Part shown: one piece after another, positions 9,762 to 16,268 of the stretch
Numbering within the stretch: the first letter of the stretch is position 1
How the letters are laid out: the number at the start of each line of letters is the position of its first letter
Assembly: GCA_902803265.1 (NCBI GenBank)
Contig: CADCPD010000132.1
Coordinates: forward strand, 1-16,268
Source of the DNA: an uncultured bacterium
Lineage (GTDB): Bacteria > Cyanobacteriota > Vampirovibrionia > Gastranaerophilales > Gastranaerophilaceae
Length of the DNA: 16,268 nt
Reading direction: 5' to 3'
Notes under the pieces: generated by a model
What the model was told of the DNA's origin: nothing
Seen by the model: only the letters and a program-made list of their open reading frames with translations
Databases searched by the model: none
Made by a program: the position numbers and the translations under genes

Positions 9762-10334
9762 ATGATTACAAGTATAGGTTCAAGCAGAGAAACTCTTGCA
9801 GAAATTTTAGCAAAGCTAAATGCTCCTGCAACAGATAGTACTGCTTCGACAAAAAACACAACAGGCTTAAATGCATTTTCAACCGGTATAAAATCGGCTG
9901 ATGAATTGAATATGCAATTTCAGGAAAATTTGATAAATTTTCTTATGAAAACACAAGATTCGCAAGAACAAACTTCTGATAAAACAGAAGTTTTAGAAGA
10001 AAAAGATTCTGATTTGATTTCAAAATTAGGTAAACCTGCAGGTTTAGATTTGGAAGGTGAATTTGAATCATCATCTTTAATTGATAAAATCAAAAATTTA
10101 CATTTTTTGAAAGCTTTTGATTTTGACAAAGACGGACAGCTGACAAAAAATGATTTTAAAGTAGCACAAGAAAAATCACCACTTGTAGCAAATCTGGTTG
10201 ATTCATTTAAATCTGCAGTAAACGATGACTCAGGCTTAAAAAATCAAGCATCAAAATTCATTCAGTCAATGATTAATCAGTATAAAGATAATCCGTTGAG
10301 TGCAGTAACACAAGCTGCTGAACTTTTTGTTTAA
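9762..10334 (+). CDS. hypothetical protein with one EF-hand-like loop
   Basis: I do not recognise this 190-residue protein as a whole. It has a low-complexity, Ser/Thr/Asn-rich N-terminal part (about 20-50), an acidic middle (about 65-105) and a more structured C-terminal part. A single calcium-binding-like loop, DFDKDGQLTKND, lies at 120-131 and is followed by F132: D at loop positions 1, 3 and 5, G at 6, L at 8 and D rather than the usual E at 12. There is no signal peptide, membrane segment or cysteine. A strong ribosome binding site (GGAGAGAGG, 9747-9755) fixes the start. It lies between two terminators (9661 and 10357) and is therefore probably transcribed alone. Roles such as a calcium sensor or a secreted or structural small protein are both possible; a single EF-hand usually works as a pair or dimer. 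Confidence 0.75.
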   Translation: MITSIGSSRETLAEILAKLNAPATDSTASTKNTTGLNAFSTGIKSADELNMQFQENLINFLMKTQDSQEQTSDKTEVLEEKDSDLISKLGKPAGLDLEGEFESSSLIDKIKNLHFLKAFDFDKDGQLTKNDFKVAQEKSPLVANLVDSFKSAVNDDSGLKNQASKFIQSMINQYKDNPLSAVTQAAELFV

Positions 10335-10356
10335 AATTGTTTTATTAAATACTTTT

Positions 10357-10387
10357 AAAACAGCACGGTATTTACCGTGCTGTTTTT
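10357..10387 (+). terminator. rho-independent terminator after the EF-hand gene
   Basis: A perfect 14-base inverted repeat (arms 10357-10370 and 10373-10386, core CAGCACGGTA/TACCGTGCTG) with a minimal loop, ending in TTTTT. It lies 22 bases after the stop of the EF-hand gene. The rest of the gap to the next gene (10388-10538) is AT-rich, and I saw no convincing promoter pair in it. Confidence 0.9.
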
Positions 10388-10538
10388 CATTTGAGCATTT
10401 TTGTGCTAATTTGTTTTTATAAATATTCTCATTCATATAGAGGATATTTTTGGCATTTTTTGTGAAATTTGTAAAAAATATCAAAGTTTATAAAATTTTT
10501 GCCGATATATAACATGTACAATATACGAGGAAATTTAT

Positions 10539-11915
10539 ATGGAAGAAAAAGAAGCAGCTAACAGTGGTGCATCTTTATTTGGCAGAAGTTTTGAACTTAT
10601 GGATTCTGATCCTTTAGAAGAAATTTTTGCTCTTAATTTAGGTGATTTTATATCTGAACATCTTATTTCTGATGATTTAGCAAAGAAAATAGCTACAGGT
10701 TCTCATGATAAAGTTGCAAATTTAAAAAATCAGCTTAAAGAGCTTGTTGATATCTACTCTTTAGATAAGACACTTTGTGTTTTGGGTTTTAATTCTCAAG
10801 AAGATTATATTATTTATAATTCTATAGCGAAAACAATTTCTCAAATGTTAGATGTAGATGCTTGTCATGTTTATTTATCTAATGAATTTGCTATGGGCTT
10901 AAATGTTGATGATATGGACTTAATTCTTGTGGGTTCATCAGTAAATTTTGAAGATGATGCTTATAAATATAATATTGGATATAATTTGGATAAAGAATCT
11001 ATTGTTCAAAAAGCTTATAACGAAAGAGTTATTATTGAAGCTAAAAACTTGGACAAAAATCCTTTATTTAATCCAATAAAAGAATTAAATGAAGATAAAG
11101 TTAAACTATATACTGCTATTCCAATGAATAATAATGCTTATAAAGTTGGCGTTATTGTAATTCAAAGTTATAAGGATGAAGCATTCAAAAATGAATATTT
11201 AGATTTAGTTCATTCAATTGCAAGATTGTTTGCAACATCTATGTCATTGCAAAAAATCTTGGAAGAATCTCAAGAATTATTAGCTGATGATAATGCAGAA
11301 GCAAGTGAATTACAACATATGAGAGCTGAATTGACAGCTTTAATCGGTGATCTTGGTGATAATCAGGAAACATTTATAAAAGCTCTGGCTCACGCAGTTG
11401 ACGTAAAAGGTCAGTATAATGTTGCTCACTCTGAAAATACTGCAAACTTATCTAAGAAACTTGCAACAGAGCTTGGTTTGAACGAAAAAACAAAAGACCT
11501 TATTTACTATGCAGGTTTATTATCAAATATCGGTAAAATTGCACTTCCTGAGGAATTATTCTCTAACAAAGGTAAGTTAAGCAAAGAAGATTGGGACAAA
11601 TTAAAAACATATTCAAATATTGGTGTGAATATATTGATGAAGATTAATTTCTTATCAGAAGTTGTACCATATATTTGTTATCATAAAGAGCGTTATGATG
11701 GTTCCGGGGAACCAGAAGGCTTGGCAAGAATGTCAATTCCGTTGGGCTCAAGAATTATTGCGGTTGCTGATGCTTATTCAGCAATGACCTCAGACAGAGC
11801 TTTCAGAAAAGCTATGACGAAGGAACAAGCTTTGGCAATAATGAAACAGGAAGCCGGTGTAAAGTGGGATCCGATTATAATTGATGCACTTTACGATGTC
11901 CTGAATAATAATTAA
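10539..11915 (+). CDS. GAF domain plus degenerate HD-GYP domain protein
   Basis: A 458-residue cytoplasmic signalling protein with no membrane segment. An N-terminal region (about 1-75) is followed by a GAF-like sensor domain (about 80-235), a helical linker (about 236-275, probably a coiled coil) and an HD-GYP-type domain (about 280-455). HD-GYP enzymes normally hydrolyse cyclic di-GMP at a two- or three-metal site. Here the scaffold is clear (AGLLSNIGKIALPEELF, HKERYDGSGEPEGL, SRIIAVADAYSAMTSDR), but key residues differ: the HD dyad is S329-N330, the usual HP histidine is Y358, the second His of HHE is K383 and GYP reads GEP (390-392). H297, H382 and D411 remain. It is therefore probably inactive and may act as a ligand-binding or protein-interaction module controlled by the GAF domain. 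GAGGAAA at 10527-10533 fixes the start. It appears monocistronic. Confidence 0.88.
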   Translation: MEEKEAANSGASLFGRSFELMDSDPLEEIFALNLGDFISEHLISDDLAKKIATGSHDKVANLKNQLKELVDIYSLDKTLCVLGFNSQEDYIIYNSIAKTISQMLDVDACHVYLSNEFAMGLNVDDMDLILVGSSVNFEDDAYKYNIGYNLDKESIVQKAYNERVIIEAKNLDKNPLFNPIKELNEDKVKLYTAIPMNNNAYKVGVIVIQSYKDEAFKNEYLDLVHSIARLFATSMSLQKILEESQELLADDNAEASELQHMRAELTALIGDLGDNQETFIKALAHAVDVKGQYNVAHSENTANLSKKLATELGLNEKTKDLIYYAGLLSNIGKIALPEELFSNKGKLSKEDWDKLKTYSNIGVNILMKINFLSEVVPYICYHKERYDGSGEPEGLARMSIPLGSRIIAVADAYSAMTSDRAFRKAMTKEQALAIMKQEAGVKWDPIIIDALYDVLNNN

Positions 11916-11932
11916 AATATATTTAAAATAAG

Positions 11933-11959
11933 AAAAGCCGATTATTAAATCGGCTTTTT
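11933..11959. terminator. bidirectional terminator between convergent genes
   Basis: An 11-base-pair stem (arms 11933-11943 and 11948-11958) closes the loop ATTA. It ends in TTTTT on the plus strand and in a shorter T run on the minus strand. It lies 17 bases after the stop of the HD-GYP-like gene and 12 bases beyond the stop of the convergent GLUG gene, so it can serve both. Its core AAGCCGAT/ATCGGCTT is shared with the terminator at 2187-2217. Confidence 0.88.
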
Positions 11960-11971
11960 GTTTTATTTGAC

Positions 11972-13708
11972 TTAAGAGAATAATCTGAAAGTTCTCTCAA
12001 CATTTTCTTTAGCTACATTTTTTAAAGTTTCCATTTCTGATTTGATTGCATTCCTTTCTGCATCAAGCGCGGCCAAATCTGTATCGTATTTTCTGTCTTT
12101 AAGATCAATCTTTCTCATATCAGCTTCATATTGTGCTTCAGCCTTTCTCAAATATTGTTCATCAGAAACTTCTCTGAGGTTAGTATCAATTGCAACACTA
12201 ACATCATAGATTGAATAATCTTTTTTATTTGAAATGTCCACCTGACTAATAAGAGCACAACCGCTATTTACGATGTTAGTAAACCATTCGACACTATTTA
12301 CCATATCTTCGGGAACACAAACTCCGCCTTTTGTTTGATCTAATAATGAAAACATTCCAATTGCATTTTCCATATCTTCTTCACTTAAATTCGGATAACT
12401 TGACGGATTTGTATCATATGTATAAATATTTCTGACTCCGGAAGAATTAGCTGAATTTTCGAGTGTTGAATAAAAATTATTAAAATTTGGAACAGGATGA
12501 TCCCAACCAAAATCATCTATATGTGAATAATTTTTGTTTCCATTTGCTGATGCTGTGCCTAAAGCATTACAATTATTTAGAGTAACTACTTTATTTACTG
12601 AAGTTTCACCATTAAAAGTTGCAACAGTTTGATATTCATTATTTTCAACAATGTATTTAAAATCATCTCCGTGCCCGTTACAATTTCCAAGAACATTTGA
12701 ATATGATTCACAATTATTCATGGTAATTGTTCCTCTTAAATAACCTGTAAAACCACCTAGGTACCAATATTCTGATTTTACATCACCTTTTGATACACAA
12801 TCGGAAATTGTGATATTAGAAGATGATCCTGAACCTGCACATCCGATAAACCCACCTGTATATGTTCGAAAATCATATTCTTCACCCTCTCCATAACCAT
12901 TATTAGGGCTTACATATGCACAATATACATTTACAGAAGATTCGCAGTTTGATATTTCAGCATTACCCTTTATGTACGCAATCAGACCACCTACAACAAG
13001 ACCTGACTGTATATTTCCGGATGTTGATACATTCTCAACTGTCGTATTTTCTGCGACTCCGATCAAACCTGCCGTATAGTTTGTTTGAGTGCTGATATTT
13101 GCATCAATTGAAATATTTCTAATTGTTGCGCCATTGGTATTTTCAAAAAGTCCGTTATCCCCGCCATTTATAGTTATAGTGTGACCGTTCCCGTCAAAAG
13201 TTCCTCTGAAATTTTTGATTCCATCCCAATCACTAAGTTTTAAATCACAATCAAGCCTAAAATTACCGTTACTGTTGGATAGTGATTGCAATTGTTCTGC
13301 TGAAGTTATGCTAATATATGAATCACTTTCTCCTGATTTAATACTGTTTAATGTTTTTAAAAATCCGCCAAGTGTTTTGTTTGAAGCATCATAGGCGCAT
13401 TTATATTCTTCCGGGACATAAGCTTTTCCTGTTTCTACATCTCTTAAGAAATAAATTGTATGATCGTTAACTTTTGATCCAATAAGACTATTATAGGTTG
13501 CATCAGCATAAGAAGCTGAACCGTCTGATTTTAAAATTTTACTTTGTATTTTTACTGAATCAAGCGCATTCAAATATTCCTCATAAACTTTTCTGGAATC
13601 ATTAGCTAATTTAAGCTTTTGAGCCTCGAGTTTTTGAGCCTTATACTCTATGTCGTGCATACGTCCTGTAAGGGTAAGCAGCCTTGCTTGTGATGACGAT
13701 AATCCCAT
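11972..13708 (-). CDS. coiled-coil protein with central GLUG-type beta-helix
   Basis: A 578-residue protein of unknown function. The N-terminal 60 residues (MGLSSSQARLLTLTGRMHD, then EYKAQKLEAQKLKLAND) and the C-terminal 70 (from about 511, with KAEAQYEADMRKIDLKDRKY and ending ERTFRLFS) are charged, heptad-like helices. Between them is a Ser/Asn/Gly-rich region that starts with the RGTFDGNGHTITI element (168-180) and contains at least four GLUG-like beta-helix turns: TAGLIG (212), VGGLIA (239), TGGFIG (284) and LGGFTG (317), each followed by an I/V-x-N/D-C/V segment. There are nine or so cysteines, several at equivalent places in the turns. There is no Sec signal peptide, membrane anchor or sorting signal. 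GLUG repeats occur mainly in surface or secreted proteins. Ends that pair as coiled coils around a variable middle recall flagellin-type proteins, but no flagellin homology was recognised. A weak AAGGGA site lies just before the ATG. Confidence 0.8.
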   Translation of the reverse strand: MGLSSSQARLLTLTGRMHDIEYKAQKLEAQKLKLANDSRKVYEEYLNALDSVKIQSKILKSDGSASYADATYNSLIGSKVNDHTIYFLRDVETGKAYVPEEYKCAYDASNKTLGGFLKTLNSIKSGESDSYISITSAEQLQSLSNSNGNFRLDCDLKLSDWDGIKNFRGTFDGNGHTITINGGDNGLFENTNGATIRNISIDANISTQTNYTAGLIGVAENTTVENVSTSGNIQSGLVVGGLIAYIKGNAEISNCESSVNVYCAYVSPNNGYGEGEEYDFRTYTGGFIGCAGSGSSSNITISDCVSKGDVKSEYWYLGGFTGYLRGTITMNNCESYSNVLGNCNGHGDDFKYIVENNEYQTVATFNGETSVNKVVTLNNCNALGTASANGNKNYSHIDDFGWDHPVPNFNNFYSTLENSANSSGVRNIYTYDTNPSSYPNLSEEDMENAIGMFSLLDQTKGGVCVPEDMVNSVEWFTNIVNSGCALISQVDISNKKDYSIYDVSVAIDTNLREVSDEQYLRKAEAQYEADMRKIDLKDRKYDTDLAALDAERNAIKSEMETLKNVAKENVERTFRLFS

Positions 13709-13758
13709 TCTGTCCCTTGACCAACTATTTGGTATTTATTTGATAATCTTCTTCTCGC

Positions 13759-13790
13759 TGTAATAAAAATTACATTTCACTTATTATAAT
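13759..13790 (-). promoter_or_regulatory. candidate promoter region of the GLUG gene
   Basis: A perfect TATAAT -10 box lies on the minus strand at 13788-13783, about 75 bases upstream of the ATG at 13708; no good -35 was found. The box is part of the palindrome ATTATAAT, so a -10 also exists on the plus strand, where no gene follows. Downstream of it the inverted repeat TGTAAT-AAAA-ATTACA (13759-13774) would lie near the start of the transcript and could be an operator. Confidence 0.35.
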
Positions 13791-13904
13791 TAACGGTATT
13801 TTTCAGAAAATCTTTAGCAAAAAATATACAAAAATTTTTAGCAGACAAACATACACCAAAGTCACGCATAGTGTGGTTTTTAAGCAATTGAATTTTTATA
13901 AAAT

Positions 13905-13923
13905 TTAAGAAATATTACAAAAA
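13905..13923 (+). repeat. 19-base intergenic repeat, copy 2
   Basis: This is an exact second copy of TTAAGAAATATTACAAAAA (first at 1760-1778). It lies in the 319-base non-coding stretch between the GLUG gene and rpoC (13709-14027), about 200 bases upstream of the GLUG start, in the opposite orientation to that gene. Sequence flanking the two copies is not conserved, except that ATGC follows at a similar distance in both. Confidence 0.55.
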
Positions 13924-13956
13924 AAGCATGCTAAAATTAAAGTAAAAAGCATGCTA
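13921..13956. repeat. palindromic direct repeat, AGCATGCT boxes
   Basis: The 13-base unit AAAAAGCATGCTA occurs at 13921-13933 and again at 13944-13956, 23 bases apart. Each holds the perfect palindrome AGCATGCT, so the two copies can also pair with each other into a hairpin flanked by A and T runs. Lying just past the rpoC terminator, it could be a back-up terminator for rpoC or a double operator site. Confidence 0.5.
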
Positions 13957-13963
13957 TTTTTCA

Positions 13964-14005
13964 GAATAAAAAAAGAGGATATCACAAACCGGATACCCTC
14001 TTTTT
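13964..14005 (-). terminator. rho-independent terminator of rpoC
   Basis: On the minus strand the arms AAAAAGAGGGTATC (14005-13992) and GATATCCTCTTTTT (13983-13970) form a 14-pair stem with one G-U pair and an eight-base loop, followed by a T run. The hairpin begins 22 bases after the second stop codon of the rpoC frame (14030-14028), the normal place for a terminator, which supports that stop as the ancestral end of the gene. Confidence 0.85.
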
Positions 14006-14027
14006 ATTATTTAATCATTATCGATTA

Positions 14028-14153
14028 TTATTGAATAAGATCACTGTCATCCTGAACTAACAAGTCAGGTGCCCCAAACATACCTTCAATTTCTTCTAAG
14101 ATAGCAGAAGGTTTTCTTGCTTGGTTACGTTGAGCTGCAACTCTTCTTTGAGC
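14028..14153 (-). pseudogene. C-terminal tail of RpoC beyond an in-frame TAA
   Basis: The rpoC reading frame meets TAA at 14156-14154 and then continues in the same frame for 41 sense codons to a second TAA at 14030-14028. The tail begins AQRRVAAQRNQARK, has the acidic helix-like stretch AILEEIEGMFGAPDLL and ends DDSDLIQ. It looks like genuine coding sequence: no other stop in AT-rich DNA, a mixed and protein-like composition, and a terminator right after its stop. CAA (Gln) to TAA is one transition and would join EEKDR to the tail. It may be a true nonsense mutation, a sequencing or assembly error, or a readthrough extension. No ribosome binding site or start codon is available for independent translation. 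Confidence 0.7.
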
Positions 14154-16268
14154 TTATCTGTCTTTTTCTTCGTTAGCAAATGATAAATGATGATAACCTG
14201 TACCAGCAGGAATCAATCTACCAATGATAACGTTTTCTTTAAGACCTCTCAACATATCTTTCTTACCTTCAACAGCTGCTTCAGTTAAGATTCTTGTTGT
14301 TTCCTGGAATGATGCTGCGGAGATAAAGCTTTCAGTATTCAAAGATGCCTTTGTAATACCTAATAACATATATTCGCATTCAGCAGGCGTTCCTTCCTTA
14401 GCAATAACCGCTTCATTTTCCTTTTCGAATAAGTGTGTTTCAACCAATTCACCAGGTAAGAAGTTTGTATCACCAGGTTCAAGAATTTTAACTTTCTTAG
14501 TCATCTGTCTTACAATCATTTCGATATGTTTATCAGCAATTTCAACGCCTTGTGAACGATATACACGTTGTACTTCGTCAACAAGATACTGTTGAGCAGC
14601 TTCCGGACCGCAAAGTCTGATAATATCGTGTGGGTTCAATGAACCACTGGTCAAAGGATCACCCTTCTTGATTTTCTGACCGTTAGAAACGATAATGTTT
14701 GAATCAAAAGTATATTTAACTTCCTTACGTGTACCTTCTTCATCTTCTAAGAATAATCTAGGTACATCTTCATCCATTTCAATAATAGCTTTACCATCAT
14801 ATTCTGCTAAGATAGCACAATCTTTTGGTTTTCTTGCTTCTAACAATTCTTCAACCCTAGGCAAACCTTGAACGATATCACCTGTTTTTTGTCTTTCATA
14901 TAATAATGTCGCAACACAATCACCACGTTGAACAAGTGAATTTTCTACAATCTGCAATTGTGTACCTGCACTAATCAAATAAGGACGACCTGCTCTTATA
15001 ACAATCTTGCCCTTAGCCGCTGAAACAATAATACCTGATACAGGAGAAGTTTCACCGCTGTCAGCAATTTCATCACCTTGTTTAACAAATGCGTCTGCTT
15101 TAACCAAAGCTTTTCCTGAAACTTTAACTTCAGTTTCATATTCTGCAGATTGAAGTAATAAACGTCTTGCTTCTTCTTCATTACCGGAAATAGAAGCAAC
15201 ACCATCAGCAATTGCCAATACTTCTGTTTTTGCAACAGCAGTATGTGGTTCAATTACTTCGCCGTCTTTTACAAGTAATTCAGTTTGTAATGAAGCATTC
15301 AACTTAGAATTACCTTCCATTTCACGACGAACGATTAATGTTTCTAATACAACAATCTTTAATTGACCTTTATCATCAAGCTCTACAAGACCTTTCAGGT
15401 GAGATAAGTAACCTTCCATAGACAACTTCAAACTTGTTCTGGTTAAAGTTGCACCATCAAGATTTCTAACTCTCGCACCATCTTTGTATTGTAACTGAGT
15501 TTCTGAAACAACGTCAATCAAGTCATCAGATGTATTAAATCTGATTGATACATCTTTTGGACTGATTTTCATAACCTGAACAGGTCTTACCAAAATGTTG
15601 ATCGGTTTTTCTTCCAAACCAACTGTTGTATCAATTTCTTCATCTAAATCATCAATATCTAAGTCATCAAAACCTGATTCCATAATTGTAACGATAGAAG
15701 TTTGTTTTGCTTTAATACCATCAGCAATAACAGTACCTTTTTTAATTACGGCACCTTCTTCAACCTTCAAATCATTTACACTTGCTAATGTGTGTAATTC
15801 ACCAGGTCTGATTGTGATTTCATGAATAACATCATTAAATTCGTTAAATTCAACAATACCATCGATATGTGAATAAACGTCTTTAACAATTTCAGTACCT
15901 TCAGTAACAGCTGTACCATTTTCAACCATCTTCAAAGTAGAATCCTTGTTGATTTGGTGAACTTCTTCAGGAATAAATACAACTTCTCCGGCTTTTGTAA
16001 TCACTTGATTTTCATCAACTTCGATACCGTTATATCTGATTTCACCTGACGAAGAAACTGTATATTCATCATCAATCAACTCTGCAATAACCATACCGTT
16101 TTCAACAGTTGTATCAACAGGAGCCTTAACAATGTATTTTTCGCCATCACCGTCAACTGTCCAGAATTGTTCTTTCTTAGTTTGTTCAAATGCAGCATTT
16201 GAAGGTATTAAAGACGCAATAACAATAGTTAATTCTTTACCTTTAACAATCTTTTTAATTTTCTTACC
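14154..16268 (-). CDS. rpoC: RNA polymerase beta' subunit, C-terminal part (cyanobacterial RpoC2-like), 5' end outside window
   Basis: The frame is open from the window edge for 704 codons. The C-terminal third carries strongly conserved beta' segments: GDIVQGLPRVEELLEARKPK, QGVEIADKHIEMIVRQMTKK, ITKASLNTESFISAASFQET and GLKENVIIGRLIPAGTG. These form the region after the trigger loop and the rim that closes the clamp. The part before them (roughly the first 450 visible residues) is not of the Proteobacterial type: it is a chain of barrel-sandwich-like modules, each with a turn such as VEEGAVIKKGTVIADG or VKADAFVKQGDEIADS, as in the large trigger-loop insertion of cyanobacterial RpoC2, and it has an Asp-rich loop, DDLDIDDLDEE. 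Whether the gene is a split rpoC2 or a full-length rpoC cannot be told, since the 5' part is missing. The frame ends at a TAA that appears premature by 41 codons. Confidence 0.95.
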   Translation of the reverse strand, partial: GKKIKKIVKGKELTIVIASLIPSNAAFEQTKKEQFWTVDGDGEKYIVKAPVDTTVENGMVIAELIDDEYTVSSSGEIRYNGIEVDENQVITKAGEVVFIPEEVHQINKDSTLKMVENGTAVTEGTEIVKDVYSHIDGIVEFNEFNDVIHEITIRPGELHTLASVNDLKVEEGAVIKKGTVIADGIKAKQTSIVTIMESGFDDLDIDDLDEEIDTTVGLEEKPINILVRPVQVMKISPKDVSIRFNTSDDLIDVVSETQLQYKDGARVRNLDGATLTRTSLKLSMEGYLSHLKGLVELDDKGQLKIVVLETLIVRREMEGNSKLNASLQTELLVKDGEVIEPHTAVAKTEVLAIADGVASISGNEEEARRLLLQSAEYETEVKVSGKALVKADAFVKQGDEIADSGETSPVSGIIVSAAKGKIVIRAGRPYLISAGTQLQIVENSLVQRGDCVATLLYERQKTGDIVQGLPRVEELLEARKPKDCAILAEYDGKAIIEMDEDVPRLFLEDEEGTRKEVKYTFDSNIIVSNGQKIKKGDPLTSGSLNPHDIIRLCGPEAAQQYLVDEVQRVYRSQGVEIADKHIEMIVRQMTKKVKILEPGDTNFLPGELVETHLFEKENEAVIAKEGTPAECEYMLLGITKASLNTESFISAASFQETTRILTEAAVEGKKDMLRGLKENVIIGRLIPAGTGYHHLSFANEEKDR

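Noticed and set aside
13858..13868. Ten-base match AAAGTCACGC to the arm of the valS terminator
   Set aside because: It is short, has no matching second arm and no shared flanks; probably chance.
13847..13880. Possible hairpin ACC..CAC-GCATA-GTG..GGT followed by T's, considered as a small-RNA end
   Set aside because: The stem consists of two three-pair helices with a large asymmetric internal loop. No promoter-linked transcript could be argued, so it is not called.
14154..14156. Alternative genetic code in which TAA encodes glutamine
   Set aside because: TAA ends other genes at sensible places (RHH gene, trkA, the EF-hand gene, the HD-GYP-like gene), each followed by a terminator or a close next gene, so general reassignment does not fit.
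14224..14595. Open frame of 123 codons on the plus strand, opposite rpoC
   Set aside because: It lies wholly inside strongly conserved beta' coding sequence, has no ribosome binding site and has a composition typical of an antisense shadow. The same applies to other long frames opposite trkA, trkH, yjbQ, valS and the EF-hand gene.

Overview
This is an AT-rich window (by eye about one third G+C), densely packed with bacterial genes. The best clue to the organism is the RNA polymerase beta' segment at the right end. Its stretch around 14825-14890 (KTGDIVQGLPRVEELLEARK) and the very long run of barrel-sandwich-like repeats before it look like the cyanobacterial type of beta' (RpoC2 with its large trigger-loop insertion). 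No photosynthesis genes are seen, the base composition is low in GC, and the protein at 11972-13708 begins MGLSSSQARLLTLTGRMHD, which I associate with gut Melainabacteria. I therefore infer a non-photosynthetic member of the Cyanobacteriota (Vampirovibrionia/Gastranaerophilales-like). This placement is from memory, not from a search.

Layout from left to right. Positions 1-1685 (minus) hold most of uvrB, cut by the window edge. A 240-base divergent region follows, with a palindromic candidate operator and one copy of a 19-base repeat, then a small ribbon-helix-helix regulator (1926-2114) and a strong terminator. Positions 2277-5501 are a tight operon: trkA, trkH (potassium uptake) and a YjbQ-family protein. 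A B12-binding-type radical SAM gene (5519-6910, minus) converges on the operon and is divergent from valS (7004-9643). After a terminator come a small protein with one EF-hand-like loop (9762-10334) and a GAF plus degenerate HD-GYP protein (10539-11915), each followed by its own terminator. Positions 11972-13708 (minus) encode a protein with coiled-coil ends and a GLUG-type beta-helix middle. A 319-base stretch between 13709 and 14027 holds its likely promoter, the second copy of the 19-base repeat, a palindromic direct repeat and the rpoC terminator. The right end (14028-16268, minus) is the 3' part of rpoC.

The genes are mostly housekeeping: DNA repair, potassium homeostasis, valyl-tRNA charging and transcription. 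The accessory part is 9.7-13.7 kb, with the EF-hand protein, the signalling protein and the beta-helix protein. I do not see a complete novel multi-gene system here. The observations most worth a second look are (1) an in-frame TAA in rpoC, 41 sense codons before a second stop that is followed by a proper terminator; (2) an HD-GYP domain that has lost its HD dyad and other metal ligands; (3) the coiled-coil/GLUG/coiled-coil protein with no visible signal peptide; (4) promoter-like boxes placed so close to SD-less start codons (uvrB, the radical SAM gene, trkA) that leaderless mRNAs are likely; and (5) an exact 19-base repeat in two distant intergenic regions.
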